A DNA stretch of 64,000 nt, from positions 1-64,000 of the forward strand of contig JAZQWV010000017.1 of NCBI GenBank assembly GCA_045632525.1, written 5' to 3'. The DNA comes from Fimenecus sp045632525 (GTDB lineage: Bacteria > Bacillota > Clostridia > Oscillospirales > Acutalibacteraceae). The notes under the pieces were generated by a model. The model saw nothing but the letters and a program-made list of their open reading frames with translations. It did not search any database and was not told the DNA's origin. Position 1 is the first letter of the stretch; each line of letters opens with the position of its first letter. Made by a program: the position numbers and the translations under genes. Shown here in pieces: positions 8,606-14,920 of this stretch.

Positions 8606-8720
8606 TCATGATTTCTCGCTTCGCTCCATGAATTGAATTGCAACTAATGCACATCGTGCAATTCATGGCATAGCCGATTCATGAGTATTTATGCTCAATT
8701 CATGCTTTATGCAATTCATT
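8606..8720. repeat. Modular hairpin array with AATTCATG blocks
   Basis: The stretch alternates a constant block (AATTCATG or its reverse, four or more copies) with small variable hairpins: GCTTCGCTC, TGCACATCGTGCA, GGCATAGCC, AGTATTTATGCT and GCTTTATGC. It fills the gap between two minus-strand genes and runs into the end of the methyltransferase gene, so that gene's last codons (ELHKA and the TGA) are made of repeat sequence. The pattern resembles the arrays at 33906 and 59131, which use different constant blocks. Confidence 0.6.
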
Positions 8721-9869
8721 GTGTCGTTTCAACAAAACGACACATTCCACATGGTCAGTATGTGGGAACATATCAACAGGTTGAATTTTGCGCACTTTAT
8801 AGCCGTTTTTAGATAGATATAATAAATCTCTTGCTAATGTTTCAGGGTTGCAACTTACATAAACAACTTTTTGAGGACTGAGTTTCACAAGAGAAGATAA
8901 AAACGGAATATCACTACCTGCTCTTGCAGGGTCCATAATCACTGCATCAATTTGCTCGTTGTTATTTGCAAGTTCAACCATAAATTTGCCTGCATCAGCA
9001 GTAAAGAATTTAATGTTTTCGATACCGTTGAGCTTTGCGTTTTCTTTTGCATCTTTCACGGCGTCTTTGTTGATTTCAACACCTAAAACACTTTGCACAT
9101 TTTTACTTGCGATAAGTCCAATTGTGCCTGTTCCGCAATAAGCGTCAATAATTCGCTCATCGCCCTTAAAATCTGCATATTCAAGAGCCTTATTATAGAG
9201 AATTTCAGTTTGCACAGGGTTAATCTGATAAAATGCTTTTGGAGAAATACGGAATTTAAGTCCACAAAGTTCTTCTGTGATTTTTCCGTCACCATAGAGC
9301 ACTTCGCTTTTGTCGCCAAGCACCATGCTTGTGAATTTATTGTTTACATTTTGAACTATTGTTGTAATTTCTGGATGACGACCAACAAGGGCATTAATAA
9401 ATGAACGCTTTGATGGGAATTGGGGTGTTGATGTTACAAGCACCACCATTACTTCGCCACTTTTAAAACCGTTTTTCACAAGCACATGGCGTAAAAAACC
9501 TTGACGGGTGTTTTCATCATAAGGCTTCAACTTAAAACTCTTCAAAAGTTTTTTAACAGTATTTGCAATCTCGTCGGCTTTTGGGTCTGTGAGCATGCAT
9601 TTTTCAATATCGATAATCTTGTGAGTTGATGATTGATAAACACCAGCGATAATCTGGTTGTTTCTGCCGCGACCAAAAGCATATTGAGCCTTGTTGCGAT
9701 AATTATAAGGGCTTTCCATACCAATAATTTCTTCTACATGACAAAATTTGCCCAAAAGACGAATTGCTTTGACTTGTTTATGCTTTAATTGTTCTTCATA
9801 AGAAAGATTTAATAATTGACATCCACCACATTTTTTAGCATGTGGACACACTTTAGTTTTGTTCTTCAT
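8700..9869 (-). CDS. 23S rRNA/tRNA m5U methyltransferase, TrmA/RlmD family
   Basis: SAM-dependent methyltransferase that forms 5-methyluridine in RNA. The 389-residue protein starts with a likely 4Fe-4S site, Cys8, Cys14 and Cys17 (C-x5-C-x2-C), with a fourth cysteine probably in IEKCMLTD. The SAM-binding motif is DAYCGTGTIGLIASK near residue 243, and the catalytic cysteine lies in YVSCNPETLARDL near residue 343. The N-terminal TRAM domain found in many members is absent, which is common among short Firmicute homologues. The start has AGGATAATTT upstream. Its final residues fall within a repeat array. The gene at 9873 ends three bases before it, so they are likely co-transcribed. Whether it targets U747, U1939 or tRNA U54 cannot be decided here. 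Confidence 0.9.
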   Translation of the reverse strand: MKNKTKVCPHAKKCGGCQLLNLSYEEQLKHKQVKAIRLLGKFCHVEEIIGMESPYNYRNKAQYAFGRGRNNQIIAGVYQSSTHKIIDIEKCMLTDPKADEIANTVKKLLKSFKLKPYDENTRQGFLRHVLVKNGFKSGEVMVVLVTSTPQFPSKRSFINALVGRHPEITTIVQNVNNKFTSMVLGDKSEVLYGDGKITEELCGLKFRISPKAFYQINPVQTEILYNKALEYADFKGDERIIDAYCGTGTIGLIASKNVQSVLGVEINKDAVKDAKENAKLNGIENIKFFTADAGKFMVELANNNEQIDAVIMDPARAGSDIPFLSSLVKLSPQKVVYVSCNPETLARDLLYLSKNGYKVRKIQPVDMFPHTDHVECVVLLKRHNELHKA

Positions 9870-9872
9870 AAA

Positions 9873-10187
9873 TTATCCTATTTTCTTACCGTTTTTAATC
9901 TCGATTTTTCCCAAAAACGGAACTTGTATATATCCTGTAAAAGTATCGCCATTAATTTCAACCGAAATATCCACATTCATTTTGCTCATGAGTTCAATTT
10001 CGGCTTTTCCTGAAAGACGATTGCCATCTTCTTTAATGTCATAAACTTTAAAATTCGGAAGTTTTTTAAGTGAAGGCACAGTAACAGAAAAATCATATTC
10101 ACCATTATTGTCACTGATTTCAACAATGGCACTACCGCTAATTAAAGAGGTTTCAATTTCGCCCGTCCATTTGCCTAATCCAATCAT
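9873..10187 (-). CDS. Small hypothetical protein, predicted beta-rich
   Basis: The family is not recognised. The 104-residue product has no signal peptide or membrane segment and is dominated by alternating polar and hydrophobic stretches, such as SGSAIVEISDNNGEYDFSV and GDTFTGYIQVPFLGKIEI, as expected of a small beta-sandwich or barrel. GAGGAAGTGATTTT precedes the ATG. It lies three bases upstream of the m5U methyltransferase gene and probably shares its transcript; whether they share a function is unknown. Confidence 0.6.
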   Translation of the reverse strand: MIGLGKWTGEIETSLISGSAIVEISDNNGEYDFSVTVPSLKKLPNFKVYDIKEDGNRLSGKAEIELMSKMNVDISVEINGDTFTGYIQVPFLGKIEIKNGKKIG

Positions 10188-10276
10188 AAAATCACTTCCT
10201 CGGTGTTTTTTACAATTTTACCATTTATTACAACAGTTGTAAAGGTTGAAAAGAATGATTTATTCATCACTTTTCG

Positions 10277-10305
10277 TTGACAATGTATTAAAATGAGAGT
10301 AAAAT
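10277..10305 (+). promoter_or_regulatory. SigA-type promoter for the dehydratase gene
   Basis: TTGACA at 10277-10282 and TAAAAT at 10300-10305 are separated by 17 bases, 24 bases upstream of the ATG at 10329. Confidence 0.8.
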
Positions 10306-10328
10306 AAAAAGGATATGAGGTGTATATT

Positions 10329-12209
10329 ATGAAATCATTATATGAAAAAATCAGACCCCATCAATTATTGTTTTTTGTTTTAGATATTATAATAGTAAAT
10401 GGTGCATATTTCCTTTCAATGTTTTTGCACAGACAATTTTCTTTTGACTATGTGATTTTCCGTTTTCTCGTTATGAGAATTCCCGTTGTAACATTGGTTT
10501 ATGTCGGCTTGTTTGTTCTTCGAAAATTATATAACAACTTGTGGAAATATATGGGACTTTATGAAGTAATCAATCTTTCTGCTTGTGCAACAATCGCAAC
10601 AGGATTGTGTTGGACAATCGACTCAATTGGTGGATATATTGTAAGAGTGAATAATATTAATATTCTTTTTGAAGATATGCCATTAATTGTTTATGTTGAT
10701 GCATTTATGTTTGTTTGTTTCTTTAGTATCGGAATTCGAGTGCTTTATCGAACACATCATGTTTTAATATCGGATTCTAATCGTAAACGAGCTAACGCTA
10801 ATAAGCGCATTATGATTATCGGTGCAGGTGATATGGGTAACTCAGTTCTTCATGAAATGAGTCTTAGCCAATATAAATTTGGTAACCCTGTTGTTATCGT
10901 TGATGATGATGTTGCAAAGCGCGATATGAGAATCAACGGGGTTCCTGTAAGAGGAAATATTGAGAATATTCCTCAACTTGTTGAGCAATACGATGTCAAT
11001 GAAATAATTTATTGTATTCCATCAGCAGACGCTGGGCGTAAAAGAGAAATTCTTGAAATCGCAATGTCAACAGGTTGTAACCTTAAAACAGCACCTAATA
11101 TTGACGAACTTGATGGTGTAAACAAATCTTATTCAGATAAAATTAGAAAAGTTGATGTTCTTGACTTGCTTTCTCGTCCTGAAATCAAACTTGACCCAGA
11201 TGTTTGTAAATATGTTACAGGTGAAACTGTGTTGGTAACTGGTGGTGGCGGCTCAATTGGTAGTGAGCTTTGCCGTCAGATTGCAAGATATAATCCAGAA
11301 AGAATCGTTATTTTTGATATTTATGAAAATAATGCTTTCACACTCAAAAACTCACTTGATAGAAAATATTGTGGCGCTCCACAAATTGAAATCCGCATTG
11401 GTTCAGTTCGTGAACTCAGAAGATTAAGAGAAATCTTTGAAGAATTCAAACCATCTTCTGTATTCCATGCGGCAGCGCACAAGCATGTGCCACTTATGGA
11501 AGACAGTCCTTACGAAGCAGTTAAAAATAATATTTTGGGTACATATAACACTGCTTTCTGTGCCAATGAATATGGCGTTAAGAACTTTGTTCTTCTTTCA
11601 ACTGACAAGGCGGTTAACCCAACAAATGTTATGGGTGCAACAAAGAGAGTTTGTGAACTTGTTGTTCAGCATTTCAGCAAGATTTCAAAGGGAACAAAAT
11701 TTGCTGCTGTTCGTTTTGGTAACGTTCTCGGCTCTAATGGTAGCGTTATTCCGATTTTTAAAGAGCAGCTTGAACAAGGTGGACCAATCACAGTTACTCA
11801 CCCTGACATTACAAGATACTTTATGACAATTCCTGAAGCAAGTCAGCTTGTTGTTCAAGCAGGTGGTCTTGCAAAGGGTGGCGAGATTTTCGTTCTTGAT
11901 ATGGGTGAGCCTGTTAAGATTGTTTCACTTGCAGAAAATCTTATTCGTCTTTCAGGTTTTGAGCCATATAAAGATATTGATATTCAGTTTACAGGTCTTC
12001 GTCCCGGTGAAAAGCTTTATGAAGAACTTTCACTTGAAGAAGAACTTGATGAGAGAAGAAAAACAGGCAACGACAAGATTTTTGTTACAAAGCCACTTGA
12101 AATAGATGACGAACAGCTTGAAAAAGATATTAAGGCAATTGATACACTCAAACCTGAAGAAGTTCGTGATTATCTCAAACGACTTGTTCCAAATTATCGT
12201 GGTAAATAA
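10329..12209 (+). CDS. Membrane-bound nucleotide-sugar 4,6-dehydratase (CapD/PglF type)
   Basis: The 626-residue protein starts with about four transmembrane helices (residues 10-135). A Rossmann domain of the CoA-binding-like type follows (IIGAGDMGNSVLHEM, near 163) and then an extended SDR catalytic domain (VTGGGGSIGSELCRQIA, near 302). STDKAVNPTNVMGATKR carries Met in place of the usual SDR tyrosine, as in PglF, WbpM and FlaA1-type UDP-GlcNAc C4,C6-dehydratases. These make the 4-keto-6-deoxy intermediate for rare amino sugars in capsule, glycan or flagellin glycosylation. A GTG at 10320 is in frame, but the ATG has GATATGAGG correctly spaced before it. No other glycan genes are adjacent; the next gene is ilvE, 32 bases on. 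Confidence 0.88.
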   Translation: MKSLYEKIRPHQLLFFVLDIIIVNGAYFLSMFLHRQFSFDYVIFRFLVMRIPVVTLVYVGLFVLRKLYNNLWKYMGLYEVINLSACATIATGLCWTIDSIGGYIVRVNNINILFEDMPLIVYVDAFMFVCFFSIGIRVLYRTHHVLISDSNRKRANANKRIMIIGAGDMGNSVLHEMSLSQYKFGNPVVIVDDDVAKRDMRINGVPVRGNIENIPQLVEQYDVNEIIYCIPSADAGRKREILEIAMSTGCNLKTAPNIDELDGVNKSYSDKIRKVDVLDLLSRPEIKLDPDVCKYVTGETVLVTGGGGSIGSELCRQIARYNPERIVIFDIYENNAFTLKNSLDRKYCGAPQIEIRIGSVRELRRLREIFEEFKPSSVFHAAAHKHVPLMEDSPYEAVKNNILGTYNTAFCANEYGVKNFVLLSTDKAVNPTNVMGATKRVCELVVQHFSKISKGTKFAAVRFGNVLGSNGSVIPIFKEQLEQGGPITVTHPDITRYFMTIPEASQLVVQAGGLAKGGEIFVLDMGEPVKIVSLAENLIRLSGFEPYKDIDIQFTGLRPGEKLYEELSLEEELDERRKTGNDKIFVTKPLEIDDEQLEKDIKAIDTLKPEEVRDYLKRLVPNYRGK

Positions 12210-12241
12210 TTTAATTCATATATTTATTGGAGATGTTTTAA

Positions 12242-13306
12242 ATGGAAATCAAAATTCAAAAAACAACAACACCAAAAGCAAAACCAGATTGGAAAAATCT
12301 TGGATTTGGTCACATTTTCACAGACCACATGTTCATTATGGACTATGATGAGGGTCAGGGTTGGCACGATGCAAGAATTGTTCCTTATCAGCCACTTGTG
12401 TTAGACCCATCAGCACTTGTGTTCCATTATGCTCAGGAATGCTTTGAAGGTCTTAAAGCATATCGTTGTCCTGACGGAAGCGTTCAGTTGTTCCGTCCTG
12501 ACAAAAACGCAGAGAGAATGCAGTCAACACATGATAGACTTTGCATTCCACAGATTCCTGTTGCAGATTTTGTTGACGCAATCAAGGCACTTGTTTCAGT
12601 TGATAAAGATTGGGTTCCATCAGAGCCTGACACAAGCCTTTATATCAGACCATTCACAATTGCAACAGAAGCAGTTTTGGGCGTTAAAGCATCAGCTAAA
12701 TATCAGTTTATCGTAATCTGCTCACCATCAGGCGCTTATTATGCAGAAGGTCTTAACCCAGTTAAGATTTATGTTGAAGACGAATATGTTCGTGCAACAC
12801 CAGGCGGAACAGGATATATCAAGTGTGGCGGTAACTATGCAGCGTCAATCGCAGCAGGTGAAAAGGCACACAAACTTGGTTATTCACAGGTTCTCTGGCT
12901 TGATGGTGTTGAGAGAAAATATGTTGAAGAAGTTGGCGCTATGAACATTATGTTCAAGATGGGTGGAGAAATCTACACAGCTGCAACAACAGGTACAGTT
13001 CTTCCAGGTATCACAAGAATGAGCTGTATCGAACTTCTTAAATCTTGGGGTTACAAGGTTAATGAAGGCAAACTTGCAATTGACACAGTTATGGAAGCTG
13101 GCAGAGACGGCTCATTGGAAGAAGTATTCGGAACAGGTACTGCTGCTGTTATTTCACCAGTTGGCTCACTTATGTATGAACAAGAAGTTGTAACAGTTAA
13201 TAACTTTGAAATTGGTGAACTCACACAGAAACTCTATGATACTCTCACAGGCATGCAGTTCGGCAAGCTCGAAGACACAATGGGTTGGACAGTTAAAGTT
13301 GATTAA
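12242..13306 (+). CDS. ilvE: Branched-chain amino acid aminotransferase
   Basis: PLP enzyme (fold type IV) that interconverts Leu, Ile and Val with their 2-oxo acids. The 354-residue length and motifs match the longer BCAT group: FHYAQECFEGLKAYR near residue 61, the predicted PLP lysine Lys194 in TGYIKCGGNYAAS, and LDGVERKYVEEVGAMN near 221. TTGGAGATG precedes the ATG. It may be read through from the dehydratase gene upstream (32-base gap) and ends at a strong terminator. No T-box leader is visible. Confidence 0.93.
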   Translation: MEIKIQKTTTPKAKPDWKNLGFGHIFTDHMFIMDYDEGQGWHDARIVPYQPLVLDPSALVFHYAQECFEGLKAYRCPDGSVQLFRPDKNAERMQSTHDRLCIPQIPVADFVDAIKALVSVDKDWVPSEPDTSLYIRPFTIATEAVLGVKASAKYQFIVICSPSGAYYAEGLNPVKIYVEDEYVRATPGGTGYIKCGGNYAASIAAGEKAHKLGYSQVLWLDGVERKYVEEVGAMNIMFKMGGEIYTAATTGTVLPGITRMSCIELLKSWGYKVNEGKLAIDTVMEAGRDGSLEEVFGTGTAAVISPVGSLMYEQEVVTVNNFEIGELTQKLYDTLTGMQFGKLEDTMGWTVKVD

Positions 13307-13320
13307 TTAAAACTAAAACG

Positions 13321-13353
13321 AAAAGCACTTACCAAAACGGTAAGTGCTTTTTT
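13321..13353 (+). terminator. Terminator after ilvE
   Basis: AAAAGCACTTACC, a five-base loop and the complementary arm GGTAAGTGCTTTT are followed by a T run. Confidence 0.9.
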
Positions 13354-13355
13354 GT

Positions 13356-13431
13356 TGGAGCTGGTGAACAGATTTGAACTGTCGACCTACTGATTACGAA
13401 TCAGTTGCGCTACCGACTGCGCCACACCAGC
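13356..13431 (-). tRNA. tRNA-Thr (CGT anticodon)
   Basis: Read on the minus strand this is a complete 76-base cloverleaf. The acceptor arms GCTGGTG and CACCAGC pair, the D-arm is GCGC-AGTCGGTA-GCGC, and the anticodon stem ACTGA/TCAGT encloses the loop TTCGTAA, giving anticodon CGT (codon ACG). The T-arm is GACAG-TTCAAAT-CTGTT with the usual TTCAAAT loop. The 3' end TCCA is encoded. A broken copy of the same tRNA lies just upstream in the direction of transcription. Confidence 0.95.
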
Positions 13432-13456
13432 GAACATTAATTTTAGATTAAATGTT

Positions 13457-13601
13457 TATTACGAATGAGCTGCGCTTCCCTCAGAAATATAGTCGCACTG
13501 CTCAACACTTCGCATTGCTCCTTATTTCTTCACCTCATTTTGCTCGTGCTAATCGTCCACCGGACGGCACTCGCAACTTCGCCCAACTGCGCCACACCAG
13601 C
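13457..13601 (-). pseudogene. Broken, interrupted copy of tRNA-Thr (CGT)
   Basis: On the minus strand 13601-13586 reproduces the first 16 bases of the intact tRNA-Thr exactly. About 105 foreign bases are inserted in the D-loop, after the GG of the AGTTGG sequence. The tRNA then resumes with AGCGCAGCTCATTCGTAAT at 13475-13457, covering the rest of the D-arm and the anticodon. The T-arm and 3' acceptor are missing. The insert carries hairpin-forming blocks (TGCGAAGTGTTGAGCAGTGCG, split between arms, and a GAAATA/TATTTC pair), like the modular repeats elsewhere. The whole 280-base gap from 13432 to 13711 holds nothing else except the approach to the next gene. Confidence 0.75.
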
Positions 13602-13711
13602 AATAAACTAAAAATAATTATAGAACACACATAAAACTTTTTCAAGTATTTTAATGCAATTTGCAATAAAGTGTGATACAATATCTTCATAGTCCGAAAG
13701 GGGCGTGTAAT

Positions 13712-14437
13712 ATGACAAAAGTTGCATTTGTAACAGGTGGGGCAAAGGGAATAGGCTCTGCTATTGTAAAACGATTTATTAAAGATGGCTATAAAGTGGC
13801 TTTTACTTATAATAGTTCAGAAGACAAGGCGCAAGCGCTTGCTAGTGATTTGGGTGAAAACTGCAAAGCATATAAACTTGATATTACTGACAGTAACGCT
13901 GTAAATAATGTAATTGCAAATGTTGAAAAGAATTTCGGCGAGATTTCGGTGCTTGTGAATAATGCGGGCATTGCCGAGCAAGCACTTTTCACAGATATTA
14001 CAGACGAAATGTGGCACAGAATGATTGAAACAAATTTGAGTGGCGCATTTTATTGCTCTCGCGCTGTGCTGAAATTTATGATTAACAGAAAATGTGGCAA
14101 GATTATCAATATTTCATCAATCTGGGGTGAAATTGGTGGTTCTTGTGAGGTGCACTATTCAGCGGCAAAAGCAGGGCTTATTGGAATGACAAAAGCACTT
14201 GCCAAAGAAGTTGGACTTTCGGGGATTACTGTTAATTCTGTGTCACCGGGCGTGATTTTAACTGATATGACAAGTCATTTCGACGAGGACACAATGAACG
14301 AGTTGAAAGGCGAAACACCATTAAATCGAATTGGTACACCCGAAGATATTGCAGGTGCAGTTGCGTTCTTGGCATCAGCAGATGCAGATTTTATCACAGG
14401 ACAAGATTTAGCTGTAAATGGTGGAATGAATATATAA
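13712..14437 (+). CDS. Short-chain dehydrogenase/reductase, FabG-like
   Basis: Classical SDR of 241 residues. The NAD(P) motif TGGAKGIG is at residues 8-15, the structural NNAG is near residue 83, the catalytic Ser lies in INISSIWGE near 132, and the YSAAKAG Tyr-Lys pair is near 149. The C-terminus ends FITGQDLAVNGGMNI, the usual FabG ending. The start is the ATG at 13712, which has AAAGGGG nine bases upstream; an upstream in-frame start at 13673 has none. FabG reduces 3-oxoacyl-ACP in fatty-acid synthesis, but this gene is alone rather than in a fab cluster, so another alcohol or ketone substrate is just as likely. Confidence 0.85.
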   Translation: MTKVAFVTGGAKGIGSAIVKRFIKDGYKVAFTYNSSEDKAQALASDLGENCKAYKLDITDSNAVNNVIANVEKNFGEISVLVNNAGIAEQALFTDITDEMWHRMIETNLSGAFYCSRAVLKFMINRKCGKIINISSIWGEIGGSCEVHYSAAKAGLIGMTKALAKEVGLSGITVNSVSPGVILTDMTSHFDEDTMNELKGETPLNRIGTPEDIAGAVAFLASADADFITGQDLAVNGGMNI

Positions 14438-14451
14438 ATGCAAAAACGAAA

Positions 14452-14478
14452 CCCCGACAATTGTCGGGGCATTTTTAT
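14452..14478. terminator. Bidirectional terminator between SDR and XRE genes
   Basis: The perfect 18-base palindrome CCCCGACAATTGTCGGGG is followed by a T-rich tract and lies between convergent genes. Confidence 0.85.
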
Positions 14479-14780
14479 TTTTTGTTTGCTTCTCTAAAGC
14501 ATTCAGCGGTTTCAACCAAAGCGGAGACTTGTTTTTGAGTGAGACCTTTAACAGAAATGGTTGAAGTTTCTTCTAGCCCTAAAAGGTAGTCTGTTGAAAC
14601 TTCAAATTTTTTTGCCAATTCAACGATATATTGTGTTGACGGAACAGACAGACCCATTTCCCAAGAATTTACGCTTGAACGAGAAATCCCAAATGAACGG
14701 GCAATGTCAGATTGTGTAAGTCCTGATTTTTCTCTTAAATTTTTTAATCTGTCAGCTATTGTAAATAATTCTTTCAACAT
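14475..14780 (-). CDS. XRE-family HTH transcriptional regulator
   Basis: The 101-residue protein has a Cro/C1-type helix-turn-helix at residues about 9-64: LRKSGLTQSDIARSFGISR is replaced here by LREKSGLTQSDIARSFGIS, with RSSVNSWEMG as the recognition region. A short C-terminal helical part follows, ending FREANKK. Such small regulators usually control adjacent genes. It is divergent from the collagen-like surface protein gene, and a perfect 14-base palindrome lies in the shared upstream region (14815-14828). That makes it a plausible repressor of both genes, though no direct evidence is available. No signal-sensing domain is visible. Confidence 0.85.
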   Translation of the reverse strand: MLKELFTIADRLKNLREKSGLTQSDIARSFGISRSSVNSWEMGLSVPSTQYIVELAKKFEVSTDYLLGLEETSTISVKGLTQKQVSALVETAECFREANKK

Positions 14781-14814
14781 TTAATCACCACTATTATGTT
14801 ACACTAATCAAAAA

Positions 14815-14828
14815 GATAAATATTTATC
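14815..14828. promoter_or_regulatory. Candidate operator between XRE and collagen-like genes
   Basis: GATAAATATTTATC is a perfect palindrome 35 bases upstream of the XRE start codon and 17 bases upstream of the -35 box of the divergent promoter, a plausible site for the XRE protein. Confidence 0.45.
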
Positions 14829-14844
14829 AAAATGATGGTATAAA

Positions 14845-14873
14845 TTGACAAACGTGGAAATTTGCAGTATAAT
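14845..14873 (+). promoter_or_regulatory. Perfect consensus SigA promoter
   Basis: TTGACA at 14845 and TATAAT at 14868 are 17 bases apart. Transcription would start near 14880, which rules out the upstream ATG at 14885 as a normal start and supports the ATG at 14921. Confidence 0.9.
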
Positions 14874-14920
14874 TTTGCTGAATAATGTTGATTTATCAAC
14901 AAGTTGTTAGGAGAATTGAA

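Noticed and set aside
12210..12241. A T-box or attenuator ahead of ilvE
   Set aside because: The gap is only 32 bases and shows no leader structure.
13452..13634. A 60-codon plus-strand frame between tRNA-Thr and the SDR gene
   Set aside because: It spans the interrupted tRNA relic and its repeat insert, with no ribosome site or protein-like composition.
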